From: Venturia oleaginea
Taxonomy: Eukaryota; Ascomycota; Dothideomycetes; Venturiales; Venturiaceae
Direction of reading: 5' to 3'
Length of the DNA: 64,000 bases
Assembly: GCA_013176395.1 (NCBI GenBank)
Contig: JABMLP010000020.1
Location: 1,054,001 to 1,118,000 of the forward strand
Below the pieces are notes generated by a model that ran no database searches, had not been told where the DNA came from, and saw nothing but the letters and a program-made list of their open reading frames with translations. The position numbers and the translations under genes are program-made. Below are positions 34,393 through 44,542 of this stretch, piece after piece. The first letter of the stretch is position 1; each line of letters opens with the position of its first letter.

Positions 34393-36232
34393 ATGGTATC
34401 TCTCTGGGGATCCAACAACAATGACCAGCAGGATGCTGACGAGCCCGAGAATGGCAGAACCTCTCCCGATACTGATGGCCATGAACCTACCGAAACAACA
34501 AGACTCATCCAGCAGAGGCCGCCGCCTCCACATGCTGATGGCTACTTAGATCCAGATGACCCAGCTGTAAGTTGAAACAACAGGAAGCACAAGTTGAAGA
34601 CAGGCGTGGAATTGGTTGCCTGGTGTTAAGTCACGATGCGTTCTTGGAGCTTAGGCTGAATCGCGAAGCCAATGCCTTTTGCTTCTCAAGATTGCTTCTA
34701 ACTTGCTGGGATGCACACTCTGATGATTCAGTATTCCCGTCTCTTCCACGCCCTCTATTTTGCAACACCTTGCACTATATATACATTTGCTAACTGGAAA
34801 CCAGGTCTCCCCATACAATCTATGGACAGTTCGATTCCTTCGTTACCTCACCGTCTTATTCCTCTTCATCAGCTTTTTCTGGTGGGTGCTGTTATTCGTC
34901 TCGATATTTGTGTCACCGCCAATGATGCACTCGCGAGGCTCTGGCTTCTTTGATGTCTCGTTCACCACCCTCACCGTTGGAAATCTTATCGTAGCTCTGC
35001 TCTTCTTCGCCAACCCTTCCAAGGCTATGAGAGTCCTCACATTCGTACTCGCCGGATTGTTGCTACTGGACATGATCTTGATTCTAGCTGTTGGCCGTGT
35101 TCGCATGGAAGAAGGTTGGGTTGGAATCGCCTCCGTCATTTGGGCTGTCTTCATCGCTATATTCACGGCTCTTACCGACAGAGTTGTGGCTTGGGGAAAG
35201 CGCGAGGAGGAAGAAAGACTTACCGGACGGCCAGAAACTCGCCGCACCCTTACAGAATGGCTCGGTGTCATGATCTCTACGATATTATTATCTTTATATG
35301 TCGCTATTGTGGTTCTCATGACTGCAACTCTCATTCTTCGCGCCCGCGATGCTTCATTGGAGATGGAAGGCAGCCGCATCTTTGTCGACGGTGAAAAGTA
35401 CCAGGTTCACCTCGCTTGCGTCGGCAACGTGACAACTGGCAAAGGAGGCAAACGTGGGCCTACAGTCCTGCTCGAGGGAGGCGAGGAGCCAGTGGAGCAA
35501 AGTTTTGAAAGATGGGCGTACGGCGCTTACACAAATGGTACCATTGAGCGCTACTGCTACTGGGACCGCCCAGGCTACGCTTGGTCAGACGATGCCCCAT
35601 CACCTCATTCTGCTGGCATGAGTGCAACAGCACTCTCCGAAGCCCTTGCAAAATCTGGTGAGGAAGGCCCATGGATTTCCGTCTCTGCCGGTTATGGCTC
35701 GATAGTCTCCCGCATCTTCTCCAGCCAACACGCCGGCGCTGTGGAGGGTATTCTCCTTGTCGACCCACTCCACGAGGACTTGCTTCACCGCATTGGTCAG
35801 CCCAGTCGTGGATTTGTCTTGTGGGGCTACGGAATCCTGTCACCACTAGGCATCCAGCGTACTGCGGGTGCTCTCTTCAAGGGCCGTTCTCGTGAGGATC
35901 GTGTCTATGGGAAGTCGGCGTACCAAGGTGGAAAGATGATCAAGGCACAGCTTCAAGAGAACCTTGTCGCTGATTCCTTGACCAAAAGTGAGGTCTTCTC
36001 TGCCAGACAGATTCAGGAAAAGAGAACTCCTCTTGCAGTCATCAGCTCTGGACTCGCTTGCAATGCGGACAAGGAATGGGCACACAAGCAAGAGGATATC
36101 AAGAAGATTACCGATAATCTTGTTGCCTCGAACATCGTTAGTAAGGCACCACACCAAGTCTGGAAAACATTCGAAGGCAGAGAGGCTATGGAGAAGGCTC
36201 TGTCTAACTTGGTCAAGGCAGCGAAGAAGTAA
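34393..36232 (+). CDS. Polytopic membrane protein with alpha/beta-hydrolase-like C-terminus
   Basis: Exons 34393-34566 and 34805-36232 with a 238-nt intron (GTAAGT...ACCAG) give 533 aa. A hydrophilic N-terminus (about 58 aa, with TTRLIQQRPPPP) is followed by four or five hydrophobic segments: FLRYLTVLFLF, LIVALLFFA, VLAGLLLLDMILIL, VIWAVFIAIFTAL and LLSLYVAIVVLM. The C-terminal half resembles an alpha/beta-hydrolase fold (VLLEGG, DRPGYAWSD, GILLVDP), but the nucleophile elbow reads SAGYGS, which is weak. Fungal relatives are annotated as integral or mitochondrial membrane proteins of the DUF2417 type; that assignment is from memory and the cellular role is unknown. Confidence 0.75.
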
Positions 36233-36823
36233 ATAGGCGGCAATGGATTGAGTTAGGGTTTTTATGTTCGAGTTTTATCATACCTTTGCAAGGCGTTCAG
36301 GAGTGTAGCATTACATGCGCTTTTTGTTAGGACATTTTATATGGAAGAGATTTCACTTCGTAGTTGGGTATGACTCTTGGACATTTGGGCGATACCACAG
36401 TTGAAGTACCCAATTCTCTGATCTTCGATAATGCCTGAAGTCCGGTCCAGCACTCCTAATCGGAGATCGGTATCGATGACTTTCTGACGAAACGATCTGC
36501 CGAAGTCGCCAGAAATTTAATAATATCGGTCCCAAGTTCGTAGAGTTTAAAAGCCACCATCTGAATGATGGGAATCGATCAAGGCAGCCTTGCGTCCATC
36601 CTAAAATGGCGGCGCTAAGTGCTGATGCCTGTACGTTCAACAGGATCTAGTCGAGATTTCTGAGCTCGACCTTCACATTACCACAATCCCACCAAACCCT
36701 CCTCCGACTCTCCACCTATACACGTGTCCAGCCATTTCCGACACGCGCGGTATTCTCGTACGCTATTCATTTAGTTGTCGCATTCGCTCTAACTCAACCG
36801 ACTGGTGATTGAACAACTTCATT
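36233..36823. other. Intergenic region upstream of BRR2
   Basis: About 590 bp holding the 3' UTR of the membrane protein gene and the BRR2 promoter. No feature recognised. Confidence 0.4.
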
Positions 36824-39800
36824 ATGGCGCCCAAAGGAGCGAAAGGCGGCCAGGGCACTGGTGCGGCCGATAACCATCTGGCGCAATTCAAATATGCGGC
36901 CATGTCTAATTTGGTCCTACAGGCGGACAGAAGATTCACGAACAGAAGCAAGGACGAACCCACGGGTGATCCAGAATCGTTGGCGGGCAGAATAAATATC
37001 AAGGACATGGGATCGAGAACCGCGCGGGACACAGTACCACAGCCCAAGAAACTGAAGACTGGATTGGATGTGGAGCGAGGTCGTTTTGATGAGGGCGCAG
37101 ATGTGCTCAAGCAGCAAAAGAAGAGTCGTGGAGAGCCAGCGCAAATGCGGGGAGCAGGCATTCTATCACAGCAAGACCTCCTCGTTGAAGGTCTCAAATA
37201 CAGACCGCGCACGCCTGCCACACGCGCCACCTACGATCTTATAACCACGCTCGTCGCGCGGAGCTTGGGCGATGTTCCAGCTGCTGTCACAAGAAGTGCT
37301 GCCGACGCGGTTCTGGAATATCTCAAGGATGAGGATCTCAAGGACTTTGATAAGAAGAAGGAGGTCGACGATATCTTGGGAGCAACGATGAGCGCAAAGG
37401 AATTCAATGAGCTGGTCAATCTAGGCAAGAAAATCACGGATTACGACGCGCAAGACGAAGACGAGGACATGAACGATGGAGGTGACGGTATTGAGGAAGA
37501 GCTGGACGACCGTCAGGGTGTTGCAGTTGTCTTCGACGAAGAGGACGAGGACGACGAAAATGCGGGCCAAACTTTTGAAGTTCGAGACGAGGGAGATACG
37601 TCCGACGAGGAAGGTGGCGCAGACCTAGCCGATGGAGAGATGGGCGATGCTGCGCCAGCAGGAAACGACGAGGAGGCAGAGCTTGTCATTGGAAATAAAG
37701 CAAGCAGTGGAGACAAGGAGGAGGTGGAGGCAGGCGTTGTTCCGGCACATGAAATCGATGCATACTGGTTACAGAGACAAATCGGCCAAGTCTACGCAGA
37801 CGCACATACCCAGCAGGAAAAGACGCGAGATGCGCTGATATTGCTGGAAGGCGAAGAAGACGATGGCTTGGAGAAAGCTCTCCGAGAAATCGAGAACGAC
37901 CTGATGGAGCTCTTCGATTACGAACAGCCCGAACTTGTCAACAAACTCGTCCTGAATCGAGACAAGATTGTCTGGGTCACCAAATGGAGAAAGGTTGCAG
38001 AAGACAAGCAAGCTAGAGCTGCTGTGGAGCGTGAAATGGTCACCAATGGGCACAGAAATATTCTCAACGAGCTACGGACGCGAGAGACGGTAGCTGACAG
38101 TGATGGTCCAGAGGATAAGAAGATGAAGGTTAACTTGATGGACCTTGATATCAAGCTACCGGACGCGAAACCAGAAAGTGACGGAGGGCTTGTAGGCGGC
38201 CTCCAACCCAAGCGACTTCTGAACCTCGAAAATCTTGTCTTTGACCAGGGAAACCATTTAATGACAAATCCCAATGTCAAGCTACCGTCAGGATCGACAA
38301 AGCGGACATTCAAGGGATACGAGGAGATTCACGTCCCAGCACCCAAGGCCAAACGAGGCGCCGACGAGCCAAGCGATATCCCAACTTCGAGTCTTCCTGA
38401 ATGGGCACGGATAGGCTTTGGTGCAGCCTCGAAGCTCAATCGCATTCAGAGCAAGTGCTACCCCACCGCATTTCACGACGATGGCAACATGCTCATTTGT
38501 GCGCCAACTGGGTCGGGAAAGACCAATGTTGCTATGCTTACCATGCTGCGAGAAATCGGAAAGCGTCGAAACGAGACGACTGGCGAGATCAATCTGGACG
38601 ACTTCAAGATCGTGTATATTTCCCCCCTCAAAGCCTTGGTAGCAGAACAAACTGGTAATTTTGGCAAGCGGTTGGAGCCCTACGGTATCAAGGTCTCTGA
38701 ACTCACAGGTGATCGACAATTGACCAAGGCACAAATTGCTGATACTCAGGTCATTGTTACTACACCGGAGAAGTGGGATGTCATTACGCGAAAGGCCTCA
38801 GACACGAGCTACACCAACCTCGTCCGACTTGTTGTTATCGACGAAATTCACTTGCTTCACGATGAGCGTGGTCCTGTCCTGGAAAGCATTGTCAGCAGGA
38901 CCATGCGTCGAACAGAACAGACAGGCGATCCCGTCCGTATCGTTGGTCTCAGTGCGACTCTTCCCAACTACAAAGATGTTGCCAACTTTCTGCGCGTAGA
39001 CATGGTCAAGGGCCTCTTCCACTTCGACGGCTCTTACCGCCCTTGCCCACTGAAGCAAGAATTTATTGGTGTGACGGACAAGAAGGCTATCAAGCAGCTC
39101 AAGACTATGAACGACGTGTGCTATCAGAAGGTTCTTGAGCAGGTCGGCCAAAATCGAAACCAAATGCTTATTTTCGTGCACTCCCGGAAAGAGACTGCAA
39201 AGACTGCAAAATATATCCGAGACAAAGCCTTGGAAATGGAGACTATCGGCCAGATCCTGCGTAGCGATGCGGCCAGTCGAGAAATCTTGCGCGAAGAATC
39301 CGAAAGTATCACCAATGCTGACCTTAAGGATGTTATGCCTTACGGCTTTGGTATTCATCATGCTGGTATGACTCGCGCGGATCGTACTTCTGTCGAGGAT
39401 CTCTTCGCCGATGGCTCTATTCAGGTTCTCGTGTGTACTGCGACGCTCGCTTGGGGTGTCAATTTACCCGCTCACACTGTCATCATCAAGGGTACCCAGA
39501 TCTACTCGCCCGAGAAGGGTAGTTGGGTCGAGTTGAGCCCGCAGGATGTTCTCCAGATGCTCGGTCGTGCTGGTCGCCCGCAATTCGACACGTTTGGTGA
39601 GGGTATCATCATCACGACACAGTCTGAAATTCAGTATTATCTGTCGCTTATGAACCAGCAACTTCCCATTGAGAGTCAATTTGTCAGCAAACTGGCCGAC
39701 AATCTGAATGCAGAAGTGGTATTGGGCAACATTCGTACGAGAGATGAAGGTGTCGAGTGGCTGGGCTACACATATCTTTATGTTCGTATGCTCAGGTCTC

Positions 39801-42800
39801 CTGGGCTGTACAGTGTGGGTGCGGACTACGAGGACGATGATCATCTGGAACAGAAGCGCGTCGATTTGATTCACTCAGCCGCAACCGTTCTCGAGAAATG
39901 TGGACTCGTCAAATACGATCCCCGAAGCGGTAAGATTCAGTCTACCGAGATAGGCAGAGTTGCCTCGCATTACTACATTAGCCACAACTCTATGCTCACC
40001 TACAACCAGCACATTCAGGCTTCCATTTCGCCCATTGAACTCTTCCGCATCTTCTCCCTCAGTGAGGAGTTCAAGTACATTCCCGTACGACAAGATGAGA
40101 AACTGGAACTTGCGAAACTGCTCGGAAGAGTCCCTATTCCTGTGAAGGAGACGATCGAAGAGCCGCATGCTAAGATCAATGTGCTACTGCAAGCATATAT
40201 ATCACGGCTGAATCTGGACGGATTGGCTCTTATGGCTGATATGGTTTACGTCACACAGTCGGCTGGTCGTATTCTCCGAGCAATCTTCGAGATCTGTCTG
40301 AAGCGTGGCTGGGCGTCGGTTGCCAAAATGGCTTTAGATCTTTGCAAGATGGCTGAGAAGCGCATGTGGCCAACCATGTCACCACTACGACAATTTCCCA
40401 GGTGTCCTCGCGATATCATTCAGAAGGCTGAGAAGATTGCTGTTTCATGGTCTGACTACTTTGACCTAGATCCACCCCGGATGGGCGAGCTTCTAGGCCT
40501 GGCCAGGGCCGGCAAAACTGTTTGCAGCATGGTTAAACAGTTTCCACGGCTGGGGCTCGATGCAGGCATGAGACCGATGACACGTTCGATACTTCGTGCG
40601 CAGCTCTCTATCACGCCCAAGTTCGAGTGGGATGATGAGCTCCACGGAGCTTCGGAAAGCTTTTGGATCATCGTTGAAGACTGTGATGGCGAAGAGATCC
40701 TATTCCATGATCAATTTTTGCTCAGGAAGGAGTTTGCAATCCAAGAAGAGAACACGCACATCGTTGAGTTCACTGTGCCCATCGCAGAACCCATGCCGCC
40801 CAATTACTTTGTTACCGTCGTTTCGGACAGATGGATGCATGCTGAGGCGAAGATTGCAGTATCTTTTAGCAAACTTGTTCTTCCGGAAAAATTCCCACCT
40901 CATACCCCTCTCTTGGACTTGCAGCCACTCACTGTCTCCGCACTCAAGGTGTCCGAATACCAGAATCTGTATTCTGACTGGGACAGGTTCAACAAGGTTC
41001 AAACTCAAACATTTCAGTCTCTTTACTCTTCGGACGACAACGTCTTCATTGGCGCCTCCACTGGCATAGGCAAGACTGTTTGCGCCGAATTTGCTTTGTT
41101 CAAACACTGGAAGAACGAAGAGGCTGGAAAGGCTGTCTACATTGCTCCTTCTCAAGAACAAGTCGATGTGCGCTTCGACAATTGGGAAAAGCGTCTGTCC
41201 GGTCTTGTAGGTGGCCAGGAAATCGTCAAATTGACTGGTGAAACCACCGCGGACCTTCGTCTTCTCAAGCAAGCGGACCTTGTTCTTGCTACCCCCCAAC
41301 AGTGGGACGTGATTTCGCGGCAATGGCAGCGTCGTAAAGACGTCCAAGCTATCACTCTCTTCATTGCCGATGACCTCCATATGCTCGGCGATCGGGGCGG
41401 CTACACATATGAGATTATTGTGTCGCGTATGCATGCTATGAAGATTCAGCTAGAGTCATCACTTCGCATTGTTGGTCTCAGCGTGTCATTGTCGAATGCC
41501 CGAGATATTGGCGAGTGGATTGGAGCATCCAAGAAAGACATCTTCAACTTCAGCCCTGCCGTCCGAGCAGTACCTTTGGAACTACACCTTCAGTCTTTCA
41601 ACATCCCCCACAACCCTTCTCTTATGCTCGCTATGGCGAAACCTACTTACCAAGCGGTGCTACAGCATTCTGCCGACAAGCCAGCAATGATCTTCGTCCC
41701 CAGCCGCAAGCAGACTCGCGCGACTGCTCTCGATCTCTTGAGTGCATGTCTTGCTGATGACAACGAAGATAGATTTCTCAACGCAGAACCTGCACAAATC
41801 CAGCCGATCTTGGAGAAGATCAATGAACGTGCCTTGGCCGAGTCTCTTACTCACGGAATTGGGTATTTCCACGAAGCATTGGATTTCTTCGACAAGAGGG
41901 CAGTTCAGGCTATGTTCAAACAAGGTGTTATTCAGGTATTGATAGTCTCTCGTGACTGCTGCTGGGAGATTGACGCCAATGCACATTTGGTCGTCATCAT
42001 GGGCACACAATACTTCAATGGCCAAGCACATCGATACATTGATTATACCATTTCAGAGATCTTGCAGATGTTTGGTAAGGCCGGTAGAACTGGCCGAGAC
42101 AAGATGTCGCGAGGCCTGCTCATGGTCCCAGCGGTGAAGCGAGAATACTTCAAGAAATTTCTCAATGAAGCTCTACCCATCGAGAGTCAGCTTACCGAGT
42201 TCCTGGCCGACGCTTTCGTTGCGGAGATCAGCTCTGGAATGATTTTATCCACTCAAGATGCCGTAGATTGGTCGACATACACCTACTTCTACCGTCGCTT
42301 ATTGGCAAATCCAAGTTGGTATGGTCTCCAGGATGTCACCCACGAAGGACTCAGTGCCTACCTCTCCGAGCTTGTGGAGAATACGTTGAAGGAGTTGGAA
42401 GATGCCAAAATCATTGAAATGGATGAGGAGGATGACTCGATTACGCCTCAAAATGCTTGCAGAATTGCGGCATACTACAACATTTCTTACTACACCATGC
42501 AAACTTTCATGCTGTCTCTCACTGGTAAGACCAAACTCAAGGCTCTCTTGGAGATTATCACTTCTGCTAGTGAGTACGAGGACCTCCAAATTCGCCGGCA
42601 CGAAGATAATATTCTGCGACGCATCTACGATCGCTGCCCCGTCAAATTGGCCACCACGGACTTCAGTGACGTCCACTTCAAAGCCTTCATTCTTCTACAG
42701 GCACACTTCTCGCGGATGGCACTGCCAGTTGACCTCGCCAAGGACCAAGAAATCGTGCTCAAGCAAGTGCTCAACCTCTTGAGTGCGGCGGTCGATATTC

Positions 42801-43444
42801 TCTCCTCGGAAGGTCATCTCAACGCCATGCGCGCCATGGAATTATCTCAGATGGTGGTCCAAGCAATGTGGGACCGCGACAGCCCTCTCAAACAAATCCC
42901 TCATTTTGACGACCGGGTTGTCAGTATCGCACAGAAAGCCGGCGTTGACGACGTGGAAAGTTTCCTAGATGCCATGGGTGAAGACAACCCCGATCGTGCC
43001 AAGTTTATCGCCAGCCTGGGCTTTGACGAGCCTCAACTCGTTGCCGCTGCTGAGTTCACCAACGAACGTTATCCCAACGTCGAAATATCATTTGAGGTGT
43101 TGGACAAAGATGATATCACCACGGGCTCACCAGCGTTCTTGCAGGTCACGATTGATCGAACACTCGAAGAAGATGAAGAACCCAACACCATAGTCCACGC
43201 ACCTTTCTATCCACTCGACAAGATGGAGAATTGGTGGCTTGTTGTTGGTAATGAAGAGACAAATTCGCTATATGGTATCAAGAGGGTCACGATCGGCCGG
43301 TCTTTGACTACGAAGTTGGACTACACTGTTTCGCAGCCTGGAGAACAGGAGCTGAAGCTTTTCCTGATTTGCGACAGCTACTTTGGAGTGGATCAGGATC
43401 CAACGTTCGAGGTTAACGCTGCTGAGGGTAGTGGAGGAGGATGA
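36824..43444 (+). CDS. BRR2: Pre-mRNA-splicing helicase Brr2 (U5 snRNP 200 kDa)
   Basis: A single exon of 2,206 aa, from the ATG at 36824 (the frame upstream opens only with TTG). Brr2 unwinds U4/U6 snRNA to activate the spliceosome. There is an acidic N-terminal region, then two Ski2-like helicase cassettes, each followed by a Sec63-like unit. The first cassette is active in form: PTGSGKT near residue 561, DEIH near 672, SATLPN, then the QMLGRAGRP motif. The second is degenerate: the Walker A region reads STGIGKT, the DExH box reads DDLH, and the helicase motif reads FGKAGRTGR. This active/inactive pairing is normal for Brr2, where the second cassette regulates the first. Length is typical. 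Codon use is uniform with no skew gradient, unlike several neighbours. Confidence 0.97.
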   Translation: MAPKGAKGGQGTGAADNHLAQFKYAAMSNLVLQADRRFTNRSKDEPTGDPESLAGRINIKDMGSRTARDTVPQPKKLKTGLDVERGRFDEGADVLKQQKKSRGEPAQMRGAGILSQQDLLVEGLKYRPRTPATRATYDLITTLVARSLGDVPAAVTRSAADAVLEYLKDEDLKDFDKKKEVDDILGATMSAKEFNELVNLGKKITDYDAQDEDEDMNDGGDGIEEELDDRQGVAVVFDEEDEDDENAGQTFEVRDEGDTSDEEGGADLADGEMGDAAPAGNDEEAELVIGNKASSGDKEEVEAGVVPAHEIDAYWLQRQIGQVYADAHTQQEKTRDALILLEGEEDDGLEKALREIENDLMELFDYEQPELVNKLVLNRDKIVWVTKWRKVAEDKQARAAVEREMVTNGHRNILNELRTRETVADSDGPEDKKMKVNLMDLDIKLPDAKPESDGGLVGGLQPKRLLNLENLVFDQGNHLMTNPNVKLPSGSTKRTFKGYEEIHVPAPKAKRGADEPSDIPTSSLPEWARIGFGAASKLNRIQSKCYPTAFHDDGNMLICAPTGSGKTNVAMLTMLREIGKRRNETTGEINLDDFKIVYISPLKALVAEQTGNFGKRLEPYGIKVSELTGDRQLTKAQIADTQVIVTTPEKWDVITRKASDTSYTNLVRLVVIDEIHLLHDERGPVLESIVSRTMRRTEQTGDPVRIVGLSATLPNYKDVANFLRVDMVKGLFHFDGSYRPCPLKQEFIGVTDKKAIKQLKTMNDVCYQKVLEQVGQNRNQMLIFVHSRKETAKTAKYIRDKALEMETIGQILRSDAASREILREESESITNADLKDVMPYGFGIHHAGMTRADRTSVEDLFADGSIQVLVCTATLAWGVNLPAHTVIIKGTQIYSPEKGSWVELSPQDVLQMLGRAGRPQFDTFGEGIIITTQSEIQYYLSLMNQQLPIESQFVSKLADNLNAEVVLGNIRTRDEGVEWLGYTYLYVRMLRSPGLYSVGADYEDDDHLEQKRVDLIHSAATVLEKCGLVKYDPRSGKIQSTEIGRVASHYYISHNSMLTYNQHIQASISPIELFRIFSLSEEFKYIPVRQDEKLELAKLLGRVPIPVKETIEEPHAKINVLLQAYISRLNLDGLALMADMVYVTQSAGRILRAIFEICLKRGWASVAKMALDLCKMAEKRMWPTMSPLRQFPRCPRDIIQKAEKIAVSWSDYFDLDPPRMGELLGLARAGKTVCSMVKQFPRLGLDAGMRPMTRSILRAQLSITPKFEWDDELHGASESFWIIVEDCDGEEILFHDQFLLRKEFAIQEENTHIVEFTVPIAEPMPPNYFVTVVSDRWMHAEAKIAVSFSKLVLPEKFPPHTPLLDLQPLTVSALKVSEYQNLYSDWDRFNKVQTQTFQSLYSSDDNVFIGASTGIGKTVCAEFALFKHWKNEEAGKAVYIAPSQEQVDVRFDNWEKRLSGLVGGQEIVKLTGETTADLRLLKQADLVLATPQQWDVISRQWQRRKDVQAITLFIADDLHMLGDRGGYTYEIIVSRMHAMKIQLESSLRIVGLSVSLSNARDIGEWIGASKKDIFNFSPAVRAVPLELHLQSFNIPHNPSLMLAMAKPTYQAVLQHSADKPAMIFVPSRKQTRATALDLLSACLADDNEDRFLNAEPAQIQPILEKINERALAESLTHGIGYFHEALDFFDKRAVQAMFKQGVIQVLIVSRDCCWEIDANAHLVVIMGTQYFNGQAHRYIDYTISEILQMFGKAGRTGRDKMSRGLLMVPAVKREYFKKFLNEALPIESQLTEFLADAFVAEISSGMILSTQDAVDWSTYTYFYRRLLANPSWYGLQDVTHEGLSAYLSELVENTLKELEDAKIIEMDEEDDSITPQNACRIAAYYNISYYTMQTFMLSLTGKTKLKALLEIITSASEYEDLQIRRHEDNILRRIYDRCPVKLATTDFSDVHFKAFILLQAHFSRMALPVDLAKDQEIVLKQVLNLLSAAVDILSSEGHLNAMRAMELSQMVVQAMWDRDSPLKQIPHFDDRVVSIAQKAGVDDVESFLDAMGEDNPDRAKFIASLGFDEPQLVAAAEFTNERYPNVEISFEVLDKDDITTGSPAFLQVTIDRTLEEDEEPNTIVHAPFYPLDKMENWWLVVGNEETNSLYGIKRVTIGRSLTTKLDYTVSQPGEQELKLFLICDSYFGVDQDPTFEVNAAEGSGGG

Positions 43445-44209
43445 TGAGGAAGAGGATGATGAGTAGCAGTCTTTCGTGGGCCATGGATTGGAAAGGTATC
43501 ATGAGAATCCATCAGTGATCTGACACAGGCGTTATATGTGGCTAATATTATGCGTGTGCGGGTGTCTGGTTCGAATGTAATTGTAGAATGAAGAAGATTT
43601 TTCTTGACAGCCCTGAATGGCTGAACTTAATATGGTGAGTTTTTAACCTATGCTTCGAAAGATTTCACATAACTGAATGCCGCTTATATGCAAGTCCTGA
43701 TCATGATATCGGAGGTCAATACTTTCTTCGCCTGACTTCGGATTGCATAGGAGGTAGGAGGTAATAGTTTATAATCGTGATAGTAGTGTTGCCTACGGCG
43801 GAATGACTTTTGTCTTGAGAATCGAAGAGTAGTTAGTAAGTAGTGCTCTAAAAGAGGACTATCTACGCGCGCATCGCTTGTAATGGTCGTAACTCAATCT
43901 CGGCTCTCCAGACTCTTAGAAAGAGCTTAAGGTTCGTAGGGGACACGGGCGTATAGGAGGTGTTGAGTCTTCGTCCACATTTCCCCCCCCCACCAGGTTG
44001 AGATGATCCCTAAAATGATTTTTGATAATATTCATTATAGAAATCATCCCTCTCGCTCTCTAAGGTCCACCAGAAGGCCCACCACCAGTAGGCCCACCAC
44101 CAGTACGATCTCGCAAAATATTTCCATACCATCAACATCTTCCACTGCGCCAAAGTCCCCCTACATCCTCCGTAGTCCGTATCGGATACCATTTACGACC
44201 TTTCCCCTC
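43445..44209. other. Intergenic region downstream of BRR2
   Basis: About 765 bp, AT-rich in part, with a C run (CCCCCCCCC) near 43983-43991 and a short tandem word (CCCACCACCAGTA) near 44080-44110. No gene recognised. Confidence 0.4.
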
Positions 44210-44542
44210 CTATGTGTTTCTTCCTGGCCAATAGCATTTGTAATAAACGCGGATGGAAGTGTCTTTTCTTCCGGGTGCGGAAAGAGTAGGATGAACTGCT
44301 TTCGTGAAAAAGGCAGGAGGATCTCGATCGGAACTAATGACGCGGCAATAGCCTTCGTGGCCAGGGCTCCAGGCGCCCCCACCTGCTTTGCAGTTTATGC
44401 TAGCAAAATTTGTGAGGGATGCCTTGTATGCCGGGTCGAGTGGAGTGTAAGGGAGTGCACGGCAGTCGTGGGTATACGTATAGCTCGCGGCATAGGGGGC
44501 GAAGAGTCCGAGTGCGGCTAGAGTTGGTGTTAAGAGCTTCAT
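44210..44542 (-). CDS. Small secreted cysteine-containing protein (effector-like)
   Basis: Single exon, 110 aa, from the ATG at 44542. The N-terminus MKLLTPTLAALGLFAPYAAS is a convincing signal peptide, with likely cleavage before YTYTHDC. The mature part of about 90 aa has four cysteines (in DC, INC, GYC and YKC), enough for two disulfides. A longer frame upstream would bury the signal peptide behind a polar stretch, so the shorter start is preferred. I recognise no domain. Its neighbourhood (gene-poor, AT-rich tract, deleted transposon within 2 kb) is typical of fungal effector candidates, but function is not shown by sequence. Confidence 0.6.
   Translation of the reverse strand: MKLLTPTLAALGLFAPYAASYTYTHDCRALPYTPLDPAYKASLTNFASINCKAGGGAWSPGHEGYCRVISSDRDPPAFFTKAVHPTLSAPGRKDTSIRVYYKCYWPGRNT

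Noticed and set aside
36917..42676. Many antisense open frames across BRR2
   Set aside because: They mirror the codon structure of BRR2 and have no independent features.
43560..43585. GGTTCGAAT as a tRNA T-arm
   Set aside because: No matching acceptor stem, anticodon arm or D-arm around it.
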